DNA from: Deltaproteobacteria bacterium
GTDB lineage: Bacteria > Desulfobacterota > Binatia > DP-6
Assembly (NCBI GenBank): GCA_005879245.1
Contig: VBLA01000138.1
Location: 1 to 13,774, forward strand
Length of the DNA: 13,774 nt
Direction of reading: 5' to 3'
The position numbers and the translations under genes were made by a program. Shown one piece after another: positions 6,684-13,774 of this stretch (positions are counted from its first letter, which is position 1; every line of letters starts with the position of its first letter). Under the pieces are notes generated by a model. That model searched no databases. It was not told where the DNA came from and worked only from the letters and a program-made list of their open reading frames with translations.

Positions 6684-7189
6684 ATGGGTCAGCGATCTGG
6701 TACTTCGCGTACGGCAGCAACATGAGCCGCGCCGTCTTCTGCGAGCGGCGCGCGATGCACCCCCTCGCGACGCGCCACGGCTGGCTGCATGATCACCGTC
6801 TCCGCTTCGACCTGCCGGTCGGCCCCGGCGAGCGGGGGGTGGCGAACGTCGAGCCGGAGCCGGGCGCGCGAACCCATGGCGTGCTCTACCTGCTCGCGCC
6901 CGAGGATTTCGACCGTCTCGACTGGACGGAGGGGGTGCACCTGGGCGTCTACCGGCGCGTGGCGGTGACGGTCGCGGTCGGCGACGCGGAACACCTTCCC
7001 GCCTTCACCTACCGATCGTCGGTCTCGAAGCCGGAGCGGAAGCCGTCGGCGCGCTACATGCGGCTCCTGCTCGAGGGAGCGGCCGAGCAGGGGCTCCCGC
7101 CCGAGTACCTCCGGTTCCTCGAGAGTTTCGAGCTCGCGCACGACGAGCGCGTGGAGGCGGGAGCACCCGCTACGCCGCGCGACCGCTGA
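6684..7189 (+). CDS. Gamma-glutamylcyclotransferase (AIG2/GGCT-fold) family protein, start unclear
   Basis: A GGCT-fold protein of about 168 residues. It has IWYFAYGSNMS (6695-6727, the substrate-binding YGSN loop), ANVEPEPGARTHGVLYLL (GVLY strand), LDWTEGVHLGVYRR with the likely catalytic Glu (the EG), PAFTYRSS, and a C-terminal segment PSARYMRLLLEGAAEQGLP. The family releases 5-oxoproline from gamma-glutamyl compounds; the substrate is not predictable, and some members modify other gamma-glutamyl amines. No ATG, GTG or TTG lies in the coding frame between the msrB stop and YFAYGSN. An ATG at 6684 is one frame off and would read MGQ-x-IWYFAYGSN if one base were missing near 6692-6694. CTG at 6653 (overlapping the msrB TGA) or ATC at 6695 are alternatives; Met 6722 would cut the YGSN motif. 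Cytoplasmic, probably co-transcribed with msrB. Confidence 0.82.
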
Positions 7190-7200
7190 GCCCTGCGGGC
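7190..7200. terminator. Short hairpin between convergent genes
   Basis: GCCC-TGC-GGGC (7190-7200) fills most of the 16-base gap between the converging stops of the cyclotransferase-like gene and the Wzz-LysM gene. The 4-base stem and lack of a U-run make termination uncertain. Confidence 0.2.
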
Positions 7201-7205
7201 GAGGT

Positions 7206-9005
7206 CTAGGCGCCGCCCTCGCGACTGGGACCCGTCGTGCAGCCGATGCAGCCCGGCAGGATCACCCTGTCCCCCGGGCGGATGAGGTCCGGGTTGAAGA
7301 TGCGCGGGTTGAGTCGCTTCACCTGGGCGATGACCTCCACCTCCTCACGCACCGTCAGGGGCCTGTGCGACAGCTTCCGGACGAGACTCAGGATCGACTC
7401 TCCCGCAGGGATGATGACGGTCTGACGAGCCGGCGCGGGTTTCTCGAGCGGCACGGCAGCCCGCCGTCCCGGATCCGCCGCCTCTGCCCCGGCATGCACG
7501 GGCATGCTCGGCGGCGCGACGCGAGGCGCTGCTGCGTTCTCCTGCAGGACGTCGTCCGCCACCGCCGGCGTGTCGCTCACCCCGCCCGACTCGACGGGGT
7601 CGGCGAGGGGCGTGCTACCGGGACGAACGGCCAGGAACACGATCGCCAGCGCGACGGGGAGGGCGCGGCTCACCGTCCGTCGAGGGACCGGCCGGACGGC
7701 AGGGCGAACGTCACGGCGCGTCGAACGTCGTGGCGCGGAGCTCCCGGGCGCCGCCGAGCGTGCGGGCAATGCGTCGTCGCCTCCGCGGCCTGCCGCGCGT
7801 CCCATGGTCGGCGCGAGCCCGGCGATCAGACCCACGAGGAGGGCCAGTGTCGCTGCGGTCGGCAGCTCACGGGAAACGCGTGCCGGCGCTATGACGGTCG
7901 GGCCAGGGAGAGTCGCGTGGTCGGGTGCCGGAGCGAGTCCCGACTGCTCCACGGTGCGGGCGGACGACACGTACGCGTCCTCGTCGACCTTCACCCGCTG
8001 CTCGAGCCGCGCCAGCTCGCCGCCCTGCGCCTCGAGCATGACCAGGCGCCGTCGGTACTCCTCCCGGCCCTGCGAGAGCGCCTTCTCCCGTCCGCTGAGG
8101 GCGGCCAGCACCGTGCGGGCGGCGACGAGCTCGCTCCCGGCGTCGGCCCGAGGCGGCGCCGCCGGCGTGTCGACGGCGGGGCTGCTCCGCAGATGCCGGA
8201 TCTCCTCGTCGATCACCTGGATCCGCTTGCTCTCCGGCAGATAGCGCGCCAGGAGCTCGGCGCGCTTGGTCTCGAGCTCGACGAGCTGCGGGCTGACGTG
8301 CTTCTCCACCGAGGGCGGCACGCGCCGGAGGTAGGCGACCCGCTCCTCCTGCTCTGCACGGCTCACCTGGACCCGCGCCAGCTCGGTGTCGAACTCGACC
8401 AGGCGCTGGCGGATCTCTGCCGCCTCCCCACCGTACGTCCCCATCTTCTCCCGCAGCTCGCGGAGCGCGCTCTCGGACTCCGCGAGCTTCGCGCCCAGGA
8501 GACCGTCGCGCTCGGCAGCGTCCTTCCCGGTGAGGAGCGCGGCGGCTGCCGCCCTCTGCCGCTCGACGTACGCCGCCGCCAACCGGTCCAGGAAGGCACT
8601 CGCCCAGGCTGGATCCGAACCGGGCAACCCCACCTCGATCAGGTTCGAGCCGCGCAGAGGCTCGACCTCGAGGCGTCTCCGGAGCTCCTCCACCTCGTGG
8701 CCGACGGAGCGAATCGCGTCGTCCTGCGGCCAGCGATGCTGCGACCGCAGGCCCCGCAAGAGACGCCCGACCGCCGCCACCGCCGCCCCCAGGCGGGACG
8801 GCTGCTCCGCGGCCGGGAGCTCCTTCACGACCGCGGCGACGAGCGCGCGGCTCCGGAGCGGCGCGAGCGCCGAGTCGAGGTCGGCGCCGCTCCCGGGCAG
8901 GAGGAGGAGGGCGGACGCGCGGTAGGGCGCGACGAGGAGCGGACCGAGGAGGACGAGCAGCCCGACCGCGGCGCACACGGGGGCGACGAGCCGCCAGCGA
9001 CGCAT
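7206..9005 (-). CDS. Wzz/GumC-like polysaccharide chain-length protein fused to a LysM domain
   Basis: A 599-residue inner-membrane protein. TM1 is at about 6-27. A Wzz/BexC-type periplasmic region follows, with SNLIEVGLPGSDPAWASAFL (120-139) and DRLAAAYVERQ, and long coiled coil at about 170-345 (ELREKMGTYGGEAAEIRQRL; VELETKRAELLARY; RLEQRVKVDEDAY). TM2 is at about 381-402 (LPTAATLALLVGLIAGLAP). Then an Arg-rich linker (404-447) where relatives would carry a cytoplasmic tyrosine kinase; no Walker A is present. A third hydrophobic segment (448-461, ALPVALAIVFLAV) and an Ala/Pro-rich spacer lead to a LysM-like domain (about 529-585: IIPAGESILSLVRKL, then VKRLNPRIFNPDLIRPGDRV). The positive linker suggests linker inside and LysM in the periplasm. 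ATG at 9005 follows GAGGGG, 13 bases after the export lipoprotein stop. Probable role: co-polymerase in polysaccharide assembly, with peptidoglycan contact through LysM. Confidence 0.82.
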   Translation of the reverse strand: MRRWRLVAPVCAAVGLLVLLGPLLVAPYRASALLLLPGSGADLDSALAPLRSRALVAAVVKELPAAEQPSRLGAAVAAVGRLLRGLRSQHRWPQDDAIRSVGHEVEELRRRLEVEPLRGSNLIEVGLPGSDPAWASAFLDRLAAAYVERQRAAAAALLTGKDAAERDGLLGAKLAESESALRELREKMGTYGGEAAEIRQRLVEFDTELARVQVSRAEQEERVAYLRRVPPSVEKHVSPQLVELETKRAELLARYLPESKRIQVIDEEIRHLRSSPAVDTPAAPPRADAGSELVAARTVLAALSGREKALSQGREEYRRRLVMLEAQGGELARLEQRVKVDEDAYVSSARTVEQSGLAPAPDHATLPGPTVIAPARVSRELPTAATLALLVGLIAGLAPTMGRAAGRGGDDALPARSAAPGSSAPRRSTRRDVRPAVRPVPRRTVSRALPVALAIVFLAVRPGSTPLADPVESGGVSDTPAVADDVLQENAAAPRVAPPSMPVHAGAEAADPGRRAAVPLEKPAPARQTVIIPAGESILSLVRKLSHRPLTVREEVEVIAQVKRLNPRIFNPDLIRPGDRVILPGCIGCTTGPSREGGA

Positions 9006-9018
9006 CCGACCCCTCACG

Positions 9019-9737
9019 CTAGAAGATCGGCGGAATGTAGGGGAGGTCGGGCAGGACCTTCTTGACGTACTGGTCAACGATCAGGTTCACCTCCGCGATC
9101 CCCGTCCGCGGGACGTAGAGCACGTCCGCCGGCTGCAGCTGGAGGTCGGACGACAGGTCCTTGCCGGTGACGGCACTGTTCAGGGCGAGGCGATGGGGGC
9201 GATACTCGCCGTTCGAGACGCGCATCAGGACGACACCGTGGAGGTTCGCGGTATCGCGAAACCCCCCGGCGCTGGCGATCGCCTGGAGCGCCGTCATCCC
9301 GTGCGCGAAGCTGATCGCGGTCGGCCGCTTCACCTCACCCGCCACGAACACCTGGCCCCCGAACGACTGCACGACGACCGTCACGGTCGGATTCCGGAGC
9401 TCGCGGGCGTACCGCGCCCCGAGAATCTTGGCGAACGCTTCGGGCGTCTGCGCTGCCGCTTCGATGTCCCCCACCAGCTCGAGGGAGATCTTCCCGTCGC
9501 TCCGCACCGTCGCCTTGGTGTTGAGCTCGGGCGTGCTGTAGAAGCGGACGTCGAGCGTGTCCCCGACGTGGATGCGGTAGGGGAGCCCATTTCGTGGGCC
9601 GACTCGACGACCGGAGGATCCACGGGCCGGCGTGCGAAGCAGCCCGCGAGGCAACCGGTCGTGACGAGGGTCAGCAGGAGCCACGCGAGCTCGGTGCTCG
9701 CACTCCGGACGCCGGCCGTCCCTAACACGCGCATCAT
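9019..9737 (-). CDS. Wza/GumB-like polysaccharide export lipoprotein, one-base frameshift
   Basis: An outer-membrane export protein of about 239 residues when read across a frameshift. The N-terminus, from ATG 9737 (or 9734), is a lipoprotein signal: hydrophobic LAWLLLTLVTTG, then lipobox LAGC (residues 30-33), then FARRPVDPPVVESAHEM. Continuity is lost at 9585-9590, where ATGGGCTCC appears to lack one G: the mature part continues in the next frame as GLPYRIHVGDTLDVRFYSTP. It contains a Poly_export domain (PYRIHVGD to about RNPTVTVVV) and an SLBB-type domain (GGQVFVAGEVKRPTAISF, GMTALQAIASAGGF), ending in an unusual VDQYVKKVLPDLPYIPPIF. It is shorter than E. coli Wza (379), as in GumB-like exporters with few SLBB repeats. 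It forms a two-gene unit with the Wzz-LysM gene, the expected partner across the periplasm. Without correction only the unanchored part from an internal ATG (9684) is readable. Confidence 0.85.
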
Positions 9738-9931
9738 AAGCCGCTCAGTCTCGCTTCCCGAAACGCCGTCTGCGTTCCCCACCCCGCCGCCAGCTGGCGT
9801 AACACCGCCCCCGAGGCGATGTCAATGATTTCTCTCAATAACTTGAAATACTTAAACCTGCGAAACAGGCTACAGCGTGTGCGCTAGCCTCTGCAGCAGC
9901 GTCCCGCAGGGAGCCCGGCGGACCCGCGCCC
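9738..9931. promoter_or_regulatory. AT-rich divergent control region of the polysaccharide genes
   Basis: The 194-base gap between the divergent export lipoprotein and glycosyltransferase contains an AT-rich core (about 9820-9870) that stands out from the GC-rich surroundings: runs such as TCAATGATTTCTCTCAATAA and CTTGAAATACTTAAAC. A small inverted repeat CCTG-CGAAA-CAGG (9857-9869) lies at its right end. No convincing -35/-10 pair or sigma-54 site was found, but position and composition make this the likely promoter/operator for both directions. Confidence 0.4.
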
Positions 9932-11529
9932 GTGCAGTTGACCGCACCGCCCGCCCCGGCGTATCCGGCTGGCCTCGCCGTGGCGCGCCGCGCGGAGCTG
10001 ATCGGCTCACCCGACCGCGACGGCCCGGACGGGCCGGTCCCGACGGTCGTCCTCGCGCTCATCCTGCTGCTCGCCGCCGCGCTCCGCGTCTACCGCCTCG
10101 ACTTCGATCTCCCCGAGGTGCAGTACGTCGACGGGTTCAAGTTCATCGATCAGGCGGCGCACATGGCGGAGACCGGAGACCTCCGTCCGACCTCCTTCCA
10201 GTACCCGGGCCTCTACATCTATCTGCTCGTCGGCCTCTACCGCGGCCTCGGGATTCTCTCGATCTACGGCCACCAGCTGACGGCGGCGGCCGTCTCCGCA
10301 CTCGCCGGCCTCGGGCTCGTGGCGGCGACGGCGTACGCGGCGCGGGCGGCGACGGGTGCGCTCGGCACGATCGTCGCCACGGCCCTTGCGGCCGCGTCGC
10401 CGATGCTCCTGACGGAATCGCGCACCCCGTCACCCGACGGCCTCTGTGTCCTCTTCGCGACGCTCGCGATCGCCGCGAGCGTCCGCCGGCCCACCGCCGT
10501 CCGGGTGTGGGCCGCGGCCGGTGCGGCCGTCGGGCTCGCGGCGGGCGCCAAGTGGACCGGCGCCTTCGCTGCACCCGTCCTCGCCGCCGCCGCGGCCGCC
10601 ACCGCGTGGCAACAGCGGAGCCCACGACTCCTCGCCGTCGCGCTCGTGACGAGCGCCGGCGTGGCGCTCGTCGCCTTCCTCGTGACGACGCCGTTCTTTC
10701 TCTCGCTGCGCGACCACTACACGACGGACTTGGCATACACGCTCGCCTGCGAGCGCGGGGGGCAGATCGGTCGCGTGCAGCTCGGGGCGCTCGACTACCT
10801 TGTTTCCCGCACGCCCACCTGGGAAACGCCCTGGCTCGGCACGTCGCTTCGCTCGGATCTGGGACTCCCCGCGCTCCTCCTCGCGGCCGGCGGCCTCGGT
10901 CTGGCGGCAACGGGATGGCTCGGCTTCGCGGGCGCCGTCTATGCGGTGACCGCGATAGTTTACGTGGCGAGCATCTCCGGCGCGGGCTGGATCAAGGCGA
11001 TCCGCTTCCTCCTCCCGGCGATGCCCTTCCTCTACGCGCTCGCGGGCGCCGCCGCCGAGCGCCTCGTCCCGCCGGCTGGGCGCCGCCGTCGGCTCGTCTG
11101 GCTCGCCGTGGCGCTCGCCGTCACCGCCGTCCCGCTCGACCGCTCGCTCCACTACACCCGTTCCGCTTCCAGTGGCTCCGGGAAGTCGGCCCGCGGCTCT
11201 ACGGCCTGCCCCCCGGCGTCGGCCTCAGTCCCGAGCGGAATCCGATCTACGGTCCCGAGCTCGTCGACGGCTTCCGCCGCGCCGGCGTGCAATACGTCGT
11301 CCTCAACTCCTACTTCGACGGCGCGTTCGCGGACGTAGCGGAGAACACACGCTTCTTCCCCCACTCGGTGGAGCGCTACGCGGCCTTCCTCGTCCGGCTC
11401 GCCGAGGAGGCCGACGTCGTGCACGAGGAGATCGGCTGGGACACCGGCCGGCTGGGGCCCGACATCCGCATCTGGCAGCTCCGCGACCCGGGGGAGGGGA
11501 GTGCCCCCGCCACGAACGTAGACCGATAG
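9932..11529 (+). CDS. GT39/PMT-family (ArnT-like) membrane glycosyltransferase, frameshifted near 11158
   Basis: A GT-C fold glycosyltransferase of about 532 residues when read across one break. GTG at 9932 (or GTG at 9980) precedes TM1 (about 36-54, VPTVVLALILLLAAALRVY), the first outer loop LDFDLPEVQYVDGFKFIDQA (57-76), where family members usually have an acidic D-E/HPDE motif and here only one Asp remains, and YPGLYIYLLVGLY (91-103). Many Ala/Leu/Val-rich membrane segments follow, with SRTPSPDGLC, GAKWTGAF and GWIKAIRFLLPAMPFLYAL. Near 11156-11160 (ACACCCG) the reading frame is lost. The soluble C-terminus continues in the next frame: PFRFQWLREVGPRLYGLPPG to 11529, with GVQYVVLNSYFD and IRIWQLRDP. 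One missing C restores it. Uncorrected, the first frame ends at 11338 with Ser/Thr-rich shadow sequence. The family transfers sugars from polyprenyl-phosphate donors on the periplasmic face; donor and acceptor unknown. Divergent from the export genes, probably the same surface-glycan system. Confidence 0.8.
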
Positions 11530-11592
11530 AGCCGACGGTCGTCATTCGCGGCTTGAGGCGCTGCATGGCGATGCGGTATCCCTAGACGACCG

Positions 11593-12822
11593 ATGGCGCT
11601 CGTGGTGCAGAAGTTCGGCGGGACCTCCGTCGCCGACGTGGATCGCATCCGCTCGGTGGCGGAACGGGTCGCCGCGAGCCGGGCGCGAGGGGACCAGGTG
11701 GTCGTCGTGGTGAGCGCCATGGCGGGCGAGACGAACCGGCTCCTCGGCCTGGCGCGCGCCATCGCACCCTCGCCGGACGATCGGGAGAGCGACGCCCTGG
11801 TCGCGACCGGCGAGCAGGTCACGGCCGCGCTCGCCGCGCTCGCCCTCCAGCAGGTCGGGGTCCCCGCCCGCTCCTTCCTCGGCCACCAGGTGCGCATCGA
11901 GACCGACAGCGCCTACGGACGGGCGCGCATCGTCCGGGTGGACGTGGAGCGGCTCCAGCAGACGCTCGCGGCGGGGACGGTGGCGGTCGTCGCCGGCTTC
12001 CAGGGGGTGGACGGCGAGGGCAGGATCACGACGCTCGGCCGCGGCGGCTCGGACACCAGTGCCGTCGCGCTCGCCGCCGCGCTCGGGGCCGAGGCGTGCG
12101 AGATCTACACCGATGTCGACGGAGTCTTTACCAGTGACCCCCGAATTGTCCCGCGTGCCCGCAAGCTCGAGCGCATCTCCTACGACGAGATGCTCGAGCT
12201 CGCGAGCCTGGGGGCCAAGGTGCTGCAGATCCGTTCCGTGGAGTTCGCCAAGCGCTACCACGTACCGGTCCACGTGCGCTCCTCCTTCAACCAGGAGGAG
12301 GGCACGTGGGTCGTGGAGGAGGAGGCGACGATGAACGAGGTGTCGGTGGCCGGGATCGCCCACGACGGCGACCAGGCGAAGCTCACCCTGCTGCAGGTGC
12401 CCGACCACCCCGGGGTGGCGGCCCGCCTCTTCGGACCGATCGCGCGTGCCAACATCATCGTCGACATGATCGTGCAGAACGTGAGCGAGAAGGGCGCTAC
12501 CGACGTGACCTTCACGGTGCCGCGCGGCGACTACGAGAAGGCGCGCGCACTGGCCGAGGGCGTGGCCCGCGAGATCGGCGCGCAGGGCGTGACGAGCGAG
12601 CTCAACGTCGCGAAGGTCTCGATCGTGGGTGTCGGCATGCGGACACACGCTGGCATCGCGGCGCGCATGTTCGATGTCCTGGCGGCGGAGAGCATCAACA
12701 TCCAGATGATCACGACATCGGAGATCAAGGTCTCGGTGGTCATCGACGCGAAGTACACCGAGCTGGCGGTGCGTGCCCTGCACGATGCCTTCATCGGCAG
12801 TGCCGGAACGGAAGCCAAATGA
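11593..12822 (+). CDS. lysC: Aspartate kinase
   Basis: 409 residues; phosphorylates aspartate to 4-aspartyl phosphate, the first step to lysine, threonine, methionine and diaminopimelate. Catalytic domain (1-250): [13 protein letters not shown] (4-16), [14 protein letters not shown] (38-51), [25 protein letters not shown] (135-154) with [12 protein letters not shown], and [17 protein letters not shown] (170-186). Two ACT domains follow (about 262-335 and 342-405); the first carries [15 protein letters not shown] (296-310), the effector-binding face of lysine/threonine-inhibited enzymes, so feedback control is expected. Length and layout match the alpha chain of Bacillus/Corynebacterium-type enzymes. 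The ATG at 11593 has no obvious ribosome-binding site; it lies 63 bases after the glycosyltransferase end. It overlaps cimA by four bases (ATGA). Confidence 0.97.
   Translation: MALVVQKFGGTSVADVDRIRSVAERVAASRARGDQVVVVVSAMAGETNRLLGLARAIAPSPDDRESDALVATGEQVTAALAALALQQVGVPARSFLGHQVRIETDSAYGRARIVRVDVERLQQTLAAGTVAVVAGFQGVDGEGRITTLGRGGSDTSAVALAAALGAEACEIYTDVDGVFTSDPRIVPRARKLERISYDEMLELASLGAKVLQIRSVEFAKRYHVPVHVRSSFNQEEGTWVVEEEATMNEVSVAGIAHDGDQAKLTLLQVPDHPGVAARLFGPIARANIIVDMIVQNVSEKGATDVTFTVPRGDYEKARALAEGVAREIGAQGVTSELNVAKVSIVGVGMRTHAGIAARMFDVLAAESINIQMITTSEIKVSVVIDAKYTELAVRALHDAFIGSAGTEAK
12315..12333 (+). promoter_or_regulatory. Strong internal ribosome-binding site and ATG inside lysC
   Basis: GGAGGAGGAGG (12315-12325) lies 5 bases before ATG 12331, which encodes Met247 of LysC ([15 protein letters not shown]). 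Starting here would make a 163-residue protein of just the two ACT domains, in the place where the beta subunit of alpha2beta2 aspartate kinases begins. The purine run also encodes a Glu-Glu-Glu stretch, so it may be coincidental. Confidence 0.45.
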
Positions 12823-13774
12823 AGCGGATCCAGATCTACGACACGACGCTGCGGGACGGCAGCCAGGCGGAGGACATCTCCTTCACGCTCGAGGACAAGC
12901 TCCGCATCGCCGAACGGCTCGACGACCTCGGCGTCCACTACATTGAAGGGGGGTGGCCGGGGTCGAACCCGCGTGACGAGGAGTTCTTCCGCGCGGTCAA
13001 GCGCCGCGGGCTCCGCCACGCCCGGGTAGCGGCCTTCGGCTCCACCCGCCGCGCCGGCGTGAAGGCCGCCGACGACCGCAACCTGACCCTCTGCCTCGAC
13101 GCCGACACGCCGGTCGTGACCATCGTCGGGAAGACCTGGGACCTGCACGTTCGCGACGACCTCCGCATCCCCCTCAAGGCCAACCTGGAGGTCATCCACG
13201 ACTCGGTGGCGTTCCTGAAGAAGCGCGTCGACGAGGTGATCTTCGACGCGGAGCATTTCTTCGACGGGCTCGCCGCCAACCCGGCCTACACGCTCGACTG
13301 TCTCCGGGCCGCCGCCGACGCCGGCGTGAGCCTCATCTGCCTCTGCGACACGCGCGGCGGCTCGCTGCCCGCCCAGGTGGCGGCGGGGGTGGACGCCGCC
13401 CGCGCCGCCACGACGGTTCCCCTCGGCATCCACTGCCACAACGACTGCGAGCTCGCCGTCGCCAACTCGGTGACCGGCATCGAGCACGGCTGCGTCCAGG
13501 TGCAGGGGACGATCAACGGCTTCGGCGAGCGCTGCGGCAACGCGAACCTCGTCTCGGTGATTCCCGTCCTTCAGCTGAAGCGTGGCTATCACTGCGTGTC
13601 CGCCGTCCAGCTGAAGCGGCTCGCCGACGTCTCGCACTTCATCTACGAGCTGGCCAACATCGAGCCCAACAAGCGCCAGGCCTTCGTCGGGCAGAGCGCC
13701 TTCGCCCACAAGGGCGGCCTCCACGTGGCCGCGGTGCAGAAGAACCCCGAGACCTACGAGCACATCGACCCGGA
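12819..13774 (+). CDS. cimA: Citramalate synthase CimA, 3' end outside window
   Basis: First 318 codons of an enzyme usually about 520-540 residues. It condenses acetyl-CoA and pyruvate to (R)-citramalate, opening the threonine-independent route to isoleucine. HMGL-like TIM barrel: [20 protein letters not shown] (1-20, metal Asp and catalytic Arg), [17 protein letters not shown] (about 42-58), [20 protein letters not shown] (about 91-110), [35 protein letters not shown] with the HxH metal pair, [17 protein letters not shown] and [12 protein letters not shown]. The GWPGSNPRD and VGKTWDLHV segments favour the TIGR00977 citramalate/2-isopropylmalate-like group over ordinary LeuA. The ATG at 12819 overlaps the lysC stop, so expression is coupled. 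The C-terminal regulatory domain is not in view. Confidence 0.94.
   Translation, partial: MKRIQIYDTTLRDGSQAEDISFTLEDKLRIAERLDDLGVHYIEGGWPGSNPRDEEFFRAVKRRGLRHARVAAFGSTRRAGVKAADDRNLTLCLDADTPVVTIVGKTWDLHVRDDLRIPLKANLEVIHDSVAFLKKRVDEVIFDAEHFFDGLAANPAYTLDCLRAAADAGVSLICLCDTRGGSLPAQVAAGVDAARAATTVPLGIHCHNDCELAVANSVTGIEHGCVQVQGTINGFGERCGNANLVSVIPVLQLKRGYHCVSAVQLKRLADVSHFIYELANIEPNKRQAFVGQSAFAHKGGLHVAAVQKNPETYEHIDP

Noticed and set aside
6023..6700. Long upstream extension of the cyclotransferase frame through msrB
   Set aside because: The extension is an out-of-frame shadow of the conserved MsrB protein.
7365..9065. A 566-codon plus-strand open frame opposite the Wzz-LysM gene
   Set aside because: Its product is Arg/Pro/His-rich with no domain logic, while the minus strand gives a signal-anchor, Wzz motif, coiled coil and LysM. 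It is an antisense shadow caused by high GC.
9580..11165. Programmed ribosomal frameshifting at the Wza-like and glycosyltransferase breaks
   Set aside because: Neither site has an X-XXY-YYZ slippery heptamer or an obvious downstream pseudoknot, and two further genes show the same one-base loss.
11542..12783. A 413-codon minus-strand open frame opposite lysC
   Set aside because: Asp/His/Arg-rich shadow of a clearly conserved aspartate kinase on the other strand.
12531..13763. A 410-codon minus-strand open frame opposite lysC/cimA
   Set aside because: It spans two conserved plus-strand genes and shows no motif of its own.

Overview
The window is a stretch of GC-rich (about 70% by eye) chromosome from a Gram-negative bacterium. 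The genes recognised, an outer-membrane polysaccharide-export lipoprotein, the order pdxJ-nnr-tsaE and lysC-cimA, and a small secreted protein of a kind I associate with deltaproteobacteria-like lineages (Binatia/Desulfobacterota-type metagenome bins) point that way. This placement is an inference. No rRNA, tRNA, CRISPR or transposase was seen.

Layout. At the left edge on the minus strand is a secreted protein (start at 344, running off the window, frame broken). A large imperfect inverted repeat follows (431-529), then an LLM-class flavin/F420 oxidoreductase on the minus strand (531-1394). Divergent from it is a tightly coupled plus-strand housekeeping operon: an MBL-fold hydrolase (1471-2238), pdxJ (2235-2963), nnr (2960-4549) and tsaE (4536-5003). 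Its genes overlap by 4, 4 and 14 bases. It covers vitamin B6 synthesis, NAD(P)HX repair and tRNA t6A modification. Convergent with it is a secreted 12-cysteine protein of unknown function (5020-5889, minus). Divergent again come msrB (6084-6656) and a gamma-glutamylcyclotransferase-like protein (about 6684-7189). Next is a small envelope-polysaccharide block: a Wzz/GumC-like chain-length protein fused to a C-terminal LysM domain (7206-9005, minus), a Wza-like export lipoprotein (9019-9737, minus), an AT-rich divergent control region, and a GT39/PMT-type membrane glycosyltransferase (9932-11529, plus). The right end carries aspartate kinase lysC (11593-12822) overlapping citramalate synthase cimA (12819 to the edge), which feed the aspartate family and isoleucine.

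Two things stand out. First, four genes each change frame once, and every shift equals exactly one missing base. This looks more like deletion-type sequencing error than four independent pseudogenes, so products here should be read across the breaks. Second, some features are not explained by such error: an in-frame loss of roughly 30 residues just before the metal motif of the MBL hydrolase, a Wzz-LysM fusion with a predicted third membrane segment, and a strong internal ribosome-binding site in lysC placed where known two-subunit aspartate kinases start their beta subunit. The envelope and redox genes between tsaE and lysC may be an insertion into an otherwise conserved housekeeping cluster.
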